DNA of 64,000 nucleotides from Janthinobacterium tructae (GCF_006517255.1 NZ_CP041185.1:5642001-5706000), one strand, 5' to 3'; counted from the first letter of the stretch, positions 40,799 to 50,752 are shown. A program made the numbers and translations. Notes: generated by a model not told the origin, from the letters alone.

Positions 40799-40949
40799 GG
40801 CAGTCTCCTGGGGGGTAAGGTAATGGAGGCGCAGCGCAGGAAGTTGATCTGCAGGCGATGTGCTAGGTCCATCAGCTATTCATCTGATTGCAATAGTGCT
40901 AAAGCAGCAAGACGGATGTCTGAAGAATCATTATTATAAATCAAACTAA

Positions 40950-40974
40950 TTGTATTTGTTGATAACAAATACAA
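40950..40974. promoter_or_regulatory. 25-bp palindrome upstream of the acyltransferase
   Basis: Perfect 11-base arms TTGTATTTGTT/AACAAATACAA around GAT, in an AT-rich stretch 152 bases upstream of the acyltransferase start. It could be a repressor site. The rest of the gap 40799-41170 holds no gene that I can see. Confidence 0.45.
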
Positions 40975-41170
40975 ATACTTGGAAGTGTCTGCCGGCACCC
41001 TGTAGCCGAAAAATGCCTGCGCTGCGCTGCTGCCGGAACTATGCAGCAGCGTGTCCGCTAATGTAAAGCCGCCCTTGCAAGTGGTAAGGAGCAGCGAAAT
41101 CGTGTGTCTTTCGTATCTGATTTGCTGTGCGCTTTACCTCTCTGGTTGTACAATAGCGACGCTTTCGCGT

Positions 41171-41245
41171 GTCGCCATCGTACAATGGATAGTACAAGGT
41201 CCTCCTAAGACTTAAATGCAGGTTCGATTCCTGCTGGCGACACCA
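41171..41245 (+). tRNA. tRNA-Arg (anticodon CCU)
   Basis: A full cloverleaf: acceptor GTCGCCA/TGGCGAC, D arm GTAC/GTAC, anticodon stem AGGTC/GACTT with loop CTCCTAA (anticodon CCT at 41204-41206), T arm GCAGG/CCTGC with TTCGATT loop, and an encoded CCA end. It decodes AGG. Confidence 0.95.
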
Positions 41246-41417
41246 CGTTTCCACGCAACGCGCGTCGGCAGCCTGTGATATTCCTGGCGGTAATTACTGG
41301 TCGATGGCGATTGAAGTCCAAGTTATCGGTACAATGCGTGCTTCATTCATCTAATCGGCGGCTGTTTGGCACACCACGCGGTGTGCGCGAGACGGCGCCC
41401 GAGCACTCTTACTCATT

Positions 41418-43310
41418 ATGGCTGTCATTTCTCTTTCATCGGCGCAACTTGCGTTCGGTCACGTCGCGCTGCTCGATCACGCGGAATTTTCACTGGAAAC
41501 CACGGAGCGGGTCGGCTTGATCGGCCGCAACGGCACGGGTAAATCCTCGCTGCTGAAAGTTATTTCGGGCAAGTTCAAGCTCGATGACGGCTTGTTGGTG
41601 ATGCAGCAAGGTATCAAGATCGCGTATGTGGAGCAGGAACCGCAATTCGACCCGGACATGTCCGTGTTCGACGCGGTCGCTTCCGGCATGGGCGAATCGC
41701 AGGCATGGCTGAAGGAATACGATGCGTTGACGGGCCAGTTTGGCCAGGGCAATGACGACGAACTGATGGAACGCATGCACGACATCCAGGTCAAACTCGA
41801 TGCGGCCGATGCGTGGAGCTTGCCGAACAAGGTGGAAACCGTGCTCGACCGTCTGAACCTGACGGGCGACATGTTGATGAAAACCTTGTCCGGCGGGATG
41901 CAAAAGCGCGTGGCGCTGGCGCGCGCGCTGGTGTCGGCGCCCGACGTGCTGCTACTCGACGAGCCGACCAACCATCTGGATTTCAGTTCCATTCTGTGGC
42001 TGGAAGGTTTATTGCGCGACTTCAAGGGTAGCGTGCTGTTCATCACCCATGACCGCTCCTTCCTCGACAACGTCGCCACGCGCATCATCGAGCTCGACCG
42101 CGGCCGCTTGCTGTCGTACCCGGGCAACTTTACGGCTTATCAGACCCGCAAGGCGGAGCAGCTGGAAATCGAAGAAGTGGAAAACGCCAAGTTCGACAAG
42201 TTCCTGGCGCAGGAAGAAGTGTGGATACGCAAGGGCGTCAAGGCGCGCCGCGTGCGCGACGAAGGCCGCGTGCGCCGCCTGGAAGCGCTGCGCCTGACGC
42301 GCAATGCGCGCCGCGATCAGCAGGGACAAGTGAAACTGGACGTGTCGGCCGGCGAACGCTCGGGCAAGATCGTGGCGGACCTGGAAAACGTCTCGAAGAC
42401 TTATGGCGACAAGGTCATCGTCAAGGATTTCAGCGCCACCATCTTGCGCGGTGACAAGGTCGGCCTGATCGGCGCCAACGGTGCCGGCAAAACCACCTTG
42501 CTGAAGATGATCCTGGGTCAGGAAGAGTCGGACACGGGCACCATCCGCCTGGGGACCAAGCTGCAAGTGGCGTATTTCGACCAGATGCGCACGCAGCTGA
42601 ACGAAGAAGCGAACCTGATGGAAACCATCGCGCCGGGCAGCGACTGGGTCGAGATCAATGGCCAGCGCCGTCACGTGATGACCTACCTGAACGACTTCCT
42701 GTTTGCGCCGGAACGCGCCCGTTCGCCCGTCAAGTCGCTGTCCGGTGGCGAACGCAACCGTTTGCTGCTGGCACGCCTGTTCGCCAAGCCGGCCAACGTA
42801 CTCGTGCTCGATGAGCCGACCAATGACTTGGATATCGATACCCTGGAATTGCTGGAAGAGTTGCTGGAAGAATACACCGGCACCGTCTTTCTGGTAAGTC
42901 ATGACCGTACCTTCCTCGACAACGTGGTCACGCAGGTGATCGTTGCCGAAGGCGAGGGCAAGTGGCGCGAATTCGTCGGTGGCTACACGGACTGGGAGCG
43001 CGTGCGCACCTTGCCGATCGCCACGGCGCCAGCCAGCAAGCCGGCCGTGAAGGTCGAGGCAGCCACTCCTGCCGCCAAGCAGAAAAAGCTCAGCTACAAG
43101 GAACAGCGCGAGCTGGAAGAGTTGCCGAAGCTGATCGCCAAGCTGGAAGACGAGCAATCGGTGCTGGCTGCCGAGCTGTCGCATCCGGATTTCTACAAAA
43201 AGACGCCAGCCGAAGGCAAGCGCCTGAACGCGCGCGTGGCCGAGATCGAAGGCGAACTGCTGGAAGCACTGGAAAAGTGGGAGCAAATCGAGGTGCGCAG
43301 CAATGCCTGA
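41418..43310 (+). CDS. uup: ABC-F ATPase, Uup type
   Basis: The 630-residue protein has two ABC domains without membrane segments: Walker A GRNGTGKSS and GANGAGKTT, signatures LSGGMQKRVALARAL and LSGGERNRLLLARL, Walker B LLLDEPTNHLD and LVLDEPTNDLD. A linker between them and a C-terminal coiled coil (YKEQRELEELPKLIAKLEDEQ) fit Uup. ABC-F proteins act on ribosomes; Uup also affects precise excision of transposons and binds DNA. Confidence 0.93.
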   Translation: MAVISLSSAQLAFGHVALLDHAEFSLETTERVGLIGRNGTGKSSLLKVISGKFKLDDGLLVMQQGIKIAYVEQEPQFDPDMSVFDAVASGMGESQAWLKEYDALTGQFGQGNDDELMERMHDIQVKLDAADAWSLPNKVETVLDRLNLTGDMLMKTLSGGMQKRVALARALVSAPDVLLLDEPTNHLDFSSILWLEGLLRDFKGSVLFITHDRSFLDNVATRIIELDRGRLLSYPGNFTAYQTRKAEQLEIEEVENAKFDKFLAQEEVWIRKGVKARRVRDEGRVRRLEALRLTRNARRDQQGQVKLDVSAGERSGKIVADLENVSKTYGDKVIVKDFSATILRGDKVGLIGANGAGKTTLLKMILGQEESDTGTIRLGTKLQVAYFDQMRTQLNEEANLMETIAPGSDWVEINGQRRHVMTYLNDFLFAPERARSPVKSLSGGERNRLLLARLFAKPANVLVLDEPTNDLDIDTLELLEELLEEYTGTVFLVSHDRTFLDNVVTQVIVAEGEGKWREFVGGYTDWERVRTLPIATAPASKPAVKVEAATPAAKQKKLSYKEQRELEELPKLIAKLEDEQSVLAAELSHPDFYKKTPAEGKRLNARVAEIEGELLEALEKWEQIEVRSNA

Positions 43311-43352
43311 TTAGTTTCTTGCATTCTTTGTTGTAATTTAAGTTAGGATTAC

Positions 43353-43383
43353 TTGCCACGGCAACGGTTCTGCTTGATATAAT
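43353..43383 (+). promoter_or_regulatory. Probable promoter of the CPBP-epsL-epsB unit
   Basis: TTGCCA at 43353 and an extended -10 TGATATAAT (TATAAT 43378-43383) with a long 19-base spacer. The -35 overlaps a small palindrome TTGCCACGGCAA. Confidence 0.4.
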
Positions 43384-43415
43384 TATATAATTATATTTAT
43401 TACATCGGAGGATGC

Positions 43416-43496
43416 ATGTTTGTCATGATAAACGCGCGATCCGGACCACGGCGTCCGGCGCGTGGTTCCGCCTCCGGTGCGCATCAGCATGTTTGA
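43416..43496 (+). CDS. Possible 26-residue leader peptide overlapping the CPBP gene
   Basis: An ATG 4 bases after GGAGG opens a frame MFVMINARSGPRRPARGSAS..HV whose TGA (43494) overlaps the ATG (43489) of the CPBP protease gene. The CPBP ATG itself has no Shine-Dalgarno, so re-initiation from this frame is possible. No homology known. Confidence 0.25.
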   Translation: MFVMINARSGPRRPARGSASGAHQHV

Positions 43497-44151
43497 CCGC
43501 GCCGCCTTGCCCCGCGTAGCGCCATTTCTGGCCTACCTCTCCTTCATCTTCATCGTCGACATGCTGGGCCGGGCGGGCTTTGCCGCGCAGGACCTGCGCT
43601 GGCTGTACGCCGTCAAGATCGGCGTCGTGCTGGGCATGCTGCTGTACTGGCGCCGCAGCTATACGGAATTGGCCTGGACGCCATTGGGCGCGCGCGCCTT
43701 GGTGGTGGCACTGGCCACGGGATTTGTTGTTTTTTTGTTGTGGATTAACCTTGACGCGGGCTGGATGACGATCGGCAGTGCCGATGGCTTTGATCCGCGC
43801 AATGACGGCCAGATCGAGTGGAGCCTGGTGGTCTTGCGCATCGCCGGGGCCGCCCTCGTGGTGCCCGTGATGGAAGAACTGTTCTGGCGCTCTTTCCTGC
43901 TGCGCTGGATCGACGCGCCTGATTTCCTGAAATTTCAGCCACGCCTGGCCAGTGCCAAGGCGTTTGTCATCAGCGTCGTGTTGTTTGGCTTTGAACATAA
44001 TTTGTGGCTGGCGGGCATTGTTGCCGGTGCCGCGTATAGCCTGTTGTACATGCGTAGCCAGAACCTGTGGTCACCCATCCTGGCGCACGGGGTGACGAAT
44101 GGCGTACTGGGTCTCTGGATTGTTTCCGGTGGACACTGGACTTACTGGTAA
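43489..44151 (+). CDS. CPBP (CAAX-type) membrane protease of the exosortase system
   Basis: The 220-residue protein has about six membrane helices and the three CPBP motifs: EELFWR (E129, E130, R134), FGFEH (H170) and HGVTN. It fits the CAAX-protease-related family found beside PEP-CTERM/exosortase loci. It probably cleaves a membrane substrate of the export system; the substrate is unknown. The ATG at 43489 lacks a ribosome site; a GTG at 43462 is possible. It precedes epsL by 41 bases. Confidence 0.85.
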   Translation: MFDRAALPRVAPFLAYLSFIFIVDMLGRAGFAAQDLRWLYAVKIGVVLGMLLYWRRSYTELAWTPLGARALVVALATGFVVFLLWINLDAGWMTIGSADGFDPRNDGQIEWSLVVLRIAGAALVVPVMEELFWRSFLLRWIDAPDFLKFQPRLASAKAFVISVVLFGFEHNLWLAGIVAGAAYSLLYMRSQNLWSPILAHGVTNGVLGLWIVSGGHWTYW

Positions 44152-44192
44152 TATTGCCAATCAACTGTTGTTTTCTCAAAAGACGATATCTC

Positions 44193-45449
44193 ATGTTGAA
44201 ATCCCCGCGAAAAAGTCAGCTTAGCTACCTGGGTCTGCCACTCAGGATGGCTCCCCTGTCTGCGCTGCGTGCAGCCTGTGTGCTGGTGCTCGGCGGCCTG
44301 GCAACGGTGCCAGCCATGGCTGCGCTCAGTGATACCATTTTTCCGTTTCTGGCCACGTCGTATTCGTACGACGACAATTTGCTTCGCCTGGACGACACGA
44401 CGCCCGGTTACAAGGGCTCCCGATCGGACACGTCGCGCCAGTTGCAAGCAGGCTTTTTATTTAACCGTCCTATCGGACGTCAAATTTTATCGGGACAGGC
44501 CAAATGGTCGCGCGTCTCGTTTCAGAATTTTGATAATCTCGACTATAACGGCATGGATTTCCAGGCGGATCTGGAGTGGCATATCGCCAATCACCTGCAG
44601 GGCCATCTTGGGTCCACTTACAGTCAGACCCTGACGCCTTTCAGTGATTTCCAAAGCACGGAGCGAAATCTGCGCGTGCGCCGCCGGGACTACGTCGATG
44701 GCGCCTGGCGTTTTCATCCCAGTTGGCGCGTGCGCGGCGCTCTGAGCCGCGAACGCTATTCCTATGACTTGCCTGTCATGCGCCTGTCGAACCGCGTCGA
44801 GGATGCGAGCGAGTTCGGCGTCGATTACCTTGCGCCTAGCGGCAGCTTGATAGGTATTCAGTTACGCCATCTCAAGGGAGATTACCCTAACCGTGCCAAT
44901 GGCGGCCAGTTTGGCGTAGATGACGGCTACACACAAGATGAGGTAAAAGCGAATATTTATTGGCGCTATAGCGAAATTACCCAGGTGCAGTTGTTGGCGG
45001 GTTGGGCTCGGCGTGGCCATACCTTGTATAGGGGCCGAGATTCCAGTGGCACTAATGGGCGCTTGGTCGTCAACTGGGCTCCACTGGGCAAGGTGCGCTT
45101 CACCGGTAATCTCTGGCATGAGTTTGGCACAGTGGAAAATGCGCTTATTTCCAGCAGCTTGAATAATGGCGCGAGTTTGTCTGCGACATGGGATATTACG
45201 GCCAAAGTGCGCATGGATGCACAGCTGCGGCGTGAGAAGCGCGATTTCTCCGCCGCCAGCGGACTGGTGTTTCCTGTCGACGTCACTGACACGACGCGCA
45301 CCGAGTCGTTGGGGCTGACCTATTTCCCACGGCCAAATATCCAGTTAGGATTGAATGCGTTCCGTGACAAGCGGGCGGGCGCACCCATTATCAATACGAG
45401 TAGCTATCGCGCCAAAGGCGTCTCTTTTAGTGCCAGCGTGCAGTTCTGA
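44193..45449 (+). CDS. epsL: Exopolysaccharide operon outer-membrane protein EpsL
   Basis: The 418-residue protein has a long signal peptide (ALRAACVLVLGGLATVPAMAA) and then a beta-barrel-like sequence rich in alternating aromatic residues, ending in SASVQF with C-terminal phenylalanine. It fits the EpsL family of the Methylobacillus-type eps operon. It probably forms an outer-membrane pore or assembly factor for the polymer. It ends 8 bases before epsB. Confidence 0.8.
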   Translation: MLKSPRKSQLSYLGLPLRMAPLSALRAACVLVLGGLATVPAMAALSDTIFPFLATSYSYDDNLLRLDDTTPGYKGSRSDTSRQLQAGFLFNRPIGRQILSGQAKWSRVSFQNFDNLDYNGMDFQADLEWHIANHLQGHLGSTYSQTLTPFSDFQSTERNLRVRRRDYVDGAWRFHPSWRVRGALSRERYSYDLPVMRLSNRVEDASEFGVDYLAPSGSLIGIQLRHLKGDYPNRANGGQFGVDDGYTQDEVKANIYWRYSEITQVQLLAGWARRGHTLYRGRDSSGTNGRLVVNWAPLGKVRFTGNLWHEFGTVENALISSSLNNGASLSATWDITAKVRMDAQLRREKRDFSAASGLVFPVDVTDTTRTESLGLTYFPRPNIQLGLNAFRDKRAGAPIINTSSYRAKGVSFSASVQF

Positions 45450-45457
45450 AGAGCATC

Positions 45458-46840
45458 ATGACCGTTAATGATATACCTCTGATTTCGTTTTTTCAGCGCG
45501 TACTTGATCCCTTGATCATCATGGGAACGCTGTATTTGCTGTCAGTACTGTCGGGTACGCCGTTTACTGGCTACTCGTTGGTGCTGATGATATTGGCATT
45601 CTTTATTTCCTCGTCGGTATTCCAGTATGTCGATCCGTACCGGACGTGGCGCAGTGGCCGCATGCTTGCCTATGCCCGCGATGTCTTCGTCGGCTGGGCG
45701 ATCACCGCGCTGATCCTAGTATTCCTTGGCTCCGCCACGGGGCTGGCATTCCACTACAGCCACGACCTGGTCATGGCCTGGTTCCTGCTCACGCCGTTTG
45801 TGTTGCTGGTCAGCCATCTTGCTGCGCGGCGTGTCGTCGCTGATCCGGGGCGTGACAGCGAGGTGCGTTCCGTGGTGATCATCGGTGCCAATGATGCCAG
45901 TTTGAAATTTGCCAGCACGGTGGAGCGCAATCCCAACCTGTTCATGCAGGTGCGGGGCTTCTTTGATGACCGCACCGATGACCGCTGGCCGGAGAAGATG
46001 CGCGAACCCATGCTGGGCAAGATGGCTGATATTGCCGCCTATGTACGCGAAAATAATATCAAGATGATATTTATCAGCCAGCCCATTTCCGCCCAGCCGC
46101 GCATCCGCAAGATGCTCGATGAATTGCAGGATACGACCGCATCCGTGTATTTTTTGCCGGATATCTATATCTTTGACCTGATGCAGGCGCGCTTCGACAA
46201 TGTGGGCGGCATGCCTGTGATCGCCATTCGTGAATCGCCCTTTACCGGCATTAACAGCATGGTCAAACGCGGAAGCGATATCGTGCTTGGCTTGCTGATC
46301 CAGATCTTGCTGTTGCCGGTGATGCTGGTCATCGCCATTGCCGTCAAGCTGACGTCGAAAGGGCCGATCATTTTTCGTCAGCGGCGGTATGGCCTGTATG
46401 GAGAAGAAATTATTGTCTATAAGTTCCGCTCCATGACCGTCAGTGAAGATGGGGCCACCGTGACTCAGGCAACCAAGAATGACCAGCGTGTCACGCGTAT
46501 AGGGGGCTTCTTGCGCCGTAGTTCGCTCGATGAGTTGCCACAGTTCATCAACGTGTTGCAAGGGCGCATGAGCATCGTGGGACCACGGCCGCATGCTGTG
46601 GCGCACAACGAGCAATATCGCAAGCTGATCAAGGGCTACATGCTGCGCCACAAGGTCAAACCGGGAATCACTGGCTGGGCGCAAGTGAACGGCTTGCGTG
46701 GTGAGACCGAGACCCTGGACAAGATGGAAGCGCGCATTCATTTCGATCTCGATTATTTGCGTAACTGGTCCTTGTGGCTGGATATCTGGATCATTTTCCG
46801 CACAGTCAAGGTAGTGCTGGCACGCGAGAATGCCCACTGA
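45458..46840 (+). CDS. epsB: Undecaprenyl-phosphate glucose phosphotransferase (WcaJ type)
   Basis: The 460-residue enzyme starts repeat-unit synthesis by moving hexose-1-phosphate to undecaprenyl phosphate. It has four N-terminal helices, a CoA-binding-like Rossmann region (VVIIGANDASLKFA), a fifth helix and the C-terminal catalytic domain: KRGSDIVLGLL, GPIIFRQRRYGLYGEEIIVYKFRSM, RRSSLDELPQFINVLQGRMSIVGPRPHA and KPGITGWAQVNGLRGET. Confidence 0.93.
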   Translation: MTVNDIPLISFFQRVLDPLIIMGTLYLLSVLSGTPFTGYSLVLMILAFFISSSVFQYVDPYRTWRSGRMLAYARDVFVGWAITALILVFLGSATGLAFHYSHDLVMAWFLLTPFVLLVSHLAARRVVADPGRDSEVRSVVIIGANDASLKFASTVERNPNLFMQVRGFFDDRTDDRWPEKMREPMLGKMADIAAYVRENNIKMIFISQPISAQPRIRKMLDELQDTTASVYFLPDIYIFDLMQARFDNVGGMPVIAIRESPFTGINSMVKRGSDIVLGLLIQILLLPVMLVIAIAVKLTSKGPIIFRQRRYGLYGEEIIVYKFRSMTVSEDGATVTQATKNDQRVTRIGGFLRRSSLDELPQFINVLQGRMSIVGPRPHAVAHNEQYRKLIKGYMLRHKVKPGITGWAQVNGLRGETETLDKMEARIHFDLDYLRNWSLWLDIWIIFRTVKVVLARENAH

Positions 46841-47470
46841 CCACCCTGGTACTGGAATATGTTTTGTGCAGTGTTGATACGCGTTAAAATGATTGCAGAA
46901 CTTCTACTCTCCGCACCACCACTTTTGCCATGTGGGTGCGGGCTGGCTGGTGGTAGTCGCCGGGAGGCTGGCCAGGGAGCGTGCGCCGCGGTGGTGGATC
47001 GTGCTGGCAGCGCTGCCGTGCGCCGTTTGTGTCATCTAGAAATGTTACTGCGAGTGCGAGATGGTTTTCCGATGGGGAAGTTTATTTCAAATGCCAACCC
47101 TGCTCCAGTCTAGTCGCTTCCTGGCACTGATCGGCTTGCCGCCCTTCGGTGACATGCATCGCGCCTTTGCGTTTTTAAAAAGTGCTATTCTATTAATAAT
47201 TTCTGCCACAATGTACCCGTAGCATCACATGATCACCTTGGAAACAGTTGTTTTTAACCCTTCTTAATGGATTTTTAAGCAAATAGTTTCCAAGAGGACT
47301 TGTAAAATGTGTATCATATTTATAATATTGACAATTGTGGGGGCAAGTCCCATAATTTTGACCGAAATCTATTTTTTTGAATAACAATGTTGTTTTCCAG
47401 TCTATTGATTTTGCTGGTTGCAATCGTGCCGTTCTTAGCAGATTTTCCGACCTGAATCCAAGGAGTAATC
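46841..47470. other. Gene-poor gap between epsB and epsD
   Basis: No convincing gene. A plus-strand stretch 46920-47040 reads as HVGAGWLVVVAGRLARERAPRWWIVLAALPCAVCVI, a membrane-like segment without a start or ribosome site, perhaps a remnant. A 9-bp inverted repeat CTTGGAAAC/GTTTCCAAG (47237-47245 and 47286-47294) brackets an AT-rich loop, and a strong promoter follows at 47328. The sequence becomes AT-rich after 47160. Confidence 0.5.
47328..47356 (+). promoter_or_regulatory. Sigma-70 promoter of the epsD operon
   Basis: TTGACA at 47328-47333 and CATAAT at 47351-47356 with a 17-base spacer, an 11 of 12 match. The 5' untranslated region would be about 110 bases. The spacer carries a small inverted repeat, GTGGG and CCCAT. 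Confidence 0.8.
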
Positions 47471-48463
47471 TTGAACCATTCTCATGACGCAGCGCTGTCC
47501 CATCACAAACTCGTTGCTCCTTCGCGCCTGCGGTGTGCGGTCTTGGTGTTGCTGGTTGTGGCCGGCTTGTCAGCCTGCGGTAACAAAGAGAAGAAACCAG
47601 GCCAGGCATTGGCCAGTGTCAATAGCGAAGAAATCACGGTTTTGCAACTGAATGAAGAGATGCAGCGCGCGAATGTACAGGCTGCGCAGCAGGAAGCTGC
47701 CAGCAAACAATTGCTGGAATCGCTGATTGATCGTCAGTTGCTGCTCAACGAAGCCGTCAAGGACAAAGTGGATCGCGATCCAAAAGTTGTGCAAGCCATC
47801 GAACGGGCCAAGGCGCTGATACTCGCGCAAGCCTACATGCAAAAGAAAATAGGTGCTGTTGCCCGTCCGGAAAAAGCCGAGATCGAAGAGTACTTCACCA
47901 AGAATCCGCAATTTTTCGCGCAGCGCAAGCAGTTCGACATGCGTGAACTGATTATTGCAACTGCCGATGTGAATGACGGTCTGAAGGCGGCGATGGATAG
48001 CGCCAAGTCGCTCGAAGAGGTGGCGGCATGGCTCGATGCGAACAAGGCGAAATATGCGCGCACGCAACTGTCACGCACCAGTGCTGACCTCGCGCCTGAA
48101 TTGAGCGGCAAGTTGCTGGCGATGCCGAAAGGCCAGTTGTTCATCATTCGCGAAGGCGACCGTACCTTGCTCATTTCGCTGGCGGACATCAAGGACAGCC
48201 CTGTCACCCTGGCGCAGGCGGCACCGCAGATCGAGCAGTTCCTGTTCAATAAGAAGAACAAGGATGCTGCCGATGCGGAACTGGCCCGCCTGCGTGCCAC
48301 GGCCAAGATCGAATATATGAACCAGGCTGAGAAAAAAACGCCGCCTGCTGCCGTCGCATCGGCGGTGGCGAGTGCCAGCGCTCCGGTTGTCCCGGCGGCT
48401 CCGGTGGCGCCGGCGGCACCCGACCACGACGTCAATGCACGTGGTGTAGCGGGTTTGAAGTAA
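47471..48463 (+). CDS. epsD: EpsD-family peptidyl-prolyl isomerase lipoprotein
   Basis: The 330-residue protein has a type II signal peptide with lipobox LSAC (C36) and a SurA/parvulin-like body (VNSEEITVLQLNEEMQRANV, SLIDRQLLLNEAVKDKVD). The C-terminus is alanine/proline rich. It fits the EpsD family and probably helps fold the export proteins in the periplasm. The start is TTG with AGGAG 6 bases before it. Confidence 0.82.
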   Translation: MNHSHDAALSHHKLVAPSRLRCAVLVLLVVAGLSACGNKEKKPGQALASVNSEEITVLQLNEEMQRANVQAAQQEAASKQLLESLIDRQLLLNEAVKDKVDRDPKVVQAIERAKALILAQAYMQKKIGAVARPEKAEIEEYFTKNPQFFAQRKQFDMRELIIATADVNDGLKAAMDSAKSLEEVAAWLDANKAKYARTQLSRTSADLAPELSGKLLAMPKGQLFIIREGDRTLLISLADIKDSPVTLAQAAPQIEQFLFNKKNKDAADAELARLRATAKIEYMNQAEKKTPPAAVASAVASASAPVVPAAPVAPAAPDHDVNARGVAGLK

Positions 48464-48492
48464 TTTAATTGATGTATTTATTAGGACTGATC

Positions 48493-49281
48493 ATGAAACG
48501 ACTCGTACTGTGGATGACGGCGCTGTTGATGGCAGGGGTACTGAATGTTGCCGGTGCAGCAGATGTTCTGCTGGGCCCAGGGGATATATTGAAAGTCACG
48601 GTGTACGGCAGCCCCGACCTTGCCATGGAAACCCGTGTTAGCGAAGCGGGCGATATTACATTCCCGCTGATCGGCCCCGTGCATGTCGGCGGTCTCTCCA
48701 CGTCAGTGGCCGAGAAGAAAATCGGCGGCTTGCTGGAAAGTGGCGGTTTTTTACGCAAGGCCCAGGTCAATATCCTCGTGACAGTCCTGCAAAGCCAGCA
48801 AGTGTCGGTGCTGGGCCAGGTTAACCGTCCGGGACGCTACCCGATCGAAGGCAAGCGCAGCGTCATGGATATGCTGGCGGTTGCCGGTGGCATAAGTGCC
48901 GATGGCGGTGATACGATCAGCCTGATCCGCAAACGCAGCGGCAGTACCACGCGCGAAGTGGTCGACATCATCAAGATGGTGCAAAGTGGCGAGTTGTCCC
49001 AGGATTACGAGGTCTCGGGCAATGACGTGATTTTCGTCGAGCGCGCTCCCCGCTTCTATATTTATGGTGAGGTACAACGTCCTGGCGCATTCCGGCTCGA
49101 GCGTGATATGACCGTGTTGCAGGCATTGTCAGTGGGCGGTGGTTTGACACAGCGCGGTACAGAACGCGGCGTGCGGATCAAACGCCGTGACGCCAATGGC
49201 GCCTTGCAAGTGCTCGATGCCAAACATGATGATTTGCTCAAGGTGGACGACGTCGTGTATGTGAAGGAAAGTCTTTTTTGA
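48493..49281 (+). CDS. epsE: Polysaccharide export protein EpsE (Wza-like)
   Basis: The 262-residue protein has a signal peptide ending NVAGAADV, a poly-export domain (LLGPGDILKVTVYGSPDLAMETRVSEAGDITFPLIGPV) and SLBB-like repeats (VSVLGQVNRPGRYPIEGKRSVMDMLAVAGG, FYIYGEVQRPGAFRLERDMTVLQALSVGGG). It should form the outer-membrane or periplasmic export channel. There is no lipobox cysteine, unlike Wza. AGGA precedes the ATG. Confidence 0.92.
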   Translation: MKRLVLWMTALLMAGVLNVAGAADVLLGPGDILKVTVYGSPDLAMETRVSEAGDITFPLIGPVHVGGLSTSVAEKKIGGLLESGGFLRKAQVNILVTVLQSQQVSVLGQVNRPGRYPIEGKRSVMDMLAVAGGISADGGDTISLIRKRSGSTTREVVDIIKMVQSGELSQDYEVSGNDVIFVERAPRFYIYGEVQRPGAFRLERDMTVLQALSVGGGLTQRGTERGVRIKRRDANGALQVLDAKHDDLLKVDDVVYVKESLF

Positions 49282-49339
49282 TTTTCCACTAACACATTTG
49301 TCATACGGCACCATTTTTTCTCCGGTTTGAAAGCACCAA

Positions 49340-50749
49340 ATGAACTTAGCCCAATTTTTACTTATCTTGCGAGCACGCAAGAAAATTGTCCTGCTAACCC
49401 TGCTGTTTACAGTCGCGGTTACGTTGGGCGTCAGTCTGATTCTGCCGAAGTCGTATCGGGGAACCAGCTCACTGGTGCTGAACTATAAAGGTGTAGATCC
49501 GCTGACCGGCTTGACCTTGCCAGGGCAATTGCTGCCTGGGTATATGGCAACGCAGATTGATATCATCAGCAGCAAGAATGTCGCTCTGCGCGTGGTCGAT
49601 TCCCTCGGCTTGGCGAAAAGCCCTGCCGTCGTTGCTCAGTTCAACGAGGATACGCAAGGCAAGGGCAATATTCGTGACTGGCTGGCCGACTTGCTGCTGA
49701 AAAAGCTGGAAATCGTGCCGTCGCGCGAGAGCAGTGTCGTCGATGTCAGCTTCAAGGGCGCCGATCCGCAATTCGTTGCCGCTGTGGCGAATGCATTTGT
49801 TGATGAGTATCAAAAAATCAACATCCAGCTGAAGGTGGAGCCGATGCAAAAGGCCTCCGCTTACTTTAACGACCAGATCAAGCTGTTGCGTGACAATGTC
49901 GAGGTAACGCAAAGCCGGTTGTCAAAGTACCAGCAAGAGAATGGCATCGTCAGTGTCGATAACCGTCTGGACGTCGAATCGAATCGCTTGAACGACTTGT
50001 CGGCACAATTGGTCGCGGCACAGGGGCAGTTGATGGAAGCCAGTTCGCGCCAGCGCATGGCGCAAGGTGCGAATGCGGCCAACTCGCCTGATGTCACAAC
50101 GAACCCGCTTATCCAGAATCTGAAAATCGGGCTTGGTAGCGCGGAGGGGAAATTGGCCGAACTTGGACAGCGTCTGAGCCCGAATCACCCGCAATACCAG
50201 AGCGCCAAGGCTGAAGTGGACAAGTTGCGCAATGATTTGCGCGAACAAATGCAGGCGACGTCGTCCAGTGTTGGGAATAATGCGGAAATCCTGCAGCAGC
50301 GCGAGGCAGCCGTGCGCGGGGCCCTGGCGGCACAGAAATCCAAGGTGCTCGAACTGAACCGCACACGCGATGAAATGGGCGTTCTGGCGAAGGACGTGGA
50401 AAGCGCGCAGCGCGCATTCGATGTGGCATCGCAGCGTTTTTCGCAAACGCGGATCGAGGGACAGTCCGATCAATCCGACGTGGCGGTATTGAACCCGGCC
50501 ACGCCGCCGATCGAACCGGCCTCGCCGAAAATCCTGTTGAACGTCGTGCTGTCGCTGTTCCTGGGCACCATGCTGGGGGTCGGTTTTGCCCTAGTGATGG
50601 AAATGCTCGATCGCCGCGTGCGTTCCGAGACGGACCTGCAGGATGCGGTTGATGTGCCGGTGCTTGGCCTAGTGGAATGGAAGGCGCCAAAGCGTCGCCG
50701 TTTCGGTCTCTTCAAACGTGCTGCGCCACGCAAGCTTGGCCTTAATTAA
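49340..50749 (+). CDS. epsF: Chain-length determinant protein EpsF (Wzz/GumC family)
   Basis: The 469-residue protein has N-terminal ([22 protein letters not shown]) and C-terminal ([24 protein letters not shown]) membrane helices with a long periplasmic coiled coil between (residues ~170-375). It is the polysaccharide co-polymerase that sets chain length and pairs with the EpsG kinase encoded 3 bases downstream. Confidence 0.92.
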   Translation: MNLAQFLLILRARKKIVLLTLLFTVAVTLGVSLILPKSYRGTSSLVLNYKGVDPLTGLTLPGQLLPGYMATQIDIISSKNVALRVVDSLGLAKSPAVVAQFNEDTQGKGNIRDWLADLLLKKLEIVPSRESSVVDVSFKGADPQFVAAVANAFVDEYQKINIQLKVEPMQKASAYFNDQIKLLRDNVEVTQSRLSKYQQENGIVSVDNRLDVESNRLNDLSAQLVAAQGQLMEASSRQRMAQGANAANSPDVTTNPLIQNLKIGLGSAEGKLAELGQRLSPNHPQYQSAKAEVDKLRNDLREQMQATSSSVGNNAEILQQREAAVRGALAAQKSKVLELNRTRDEMGVLAKDVESAQRAFDVASQRFSQTRIEGQSDQSDVAVLNPATPPIEPASPKILLNVVLSLFLGTMLGVGFALVMEMLDRRVRSETDLQDAVDVPVLGLVEWKAPKRRRFGLFKRAAPRKLGLN

Positions 50750-50752
50750 AGA

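Noticed and set aside
46859..47113. 84-codon open frame after epsB
   Set aside because: No ribosome site, no recognisable features and changing reading-frame quality; kept only as part of the gap description.
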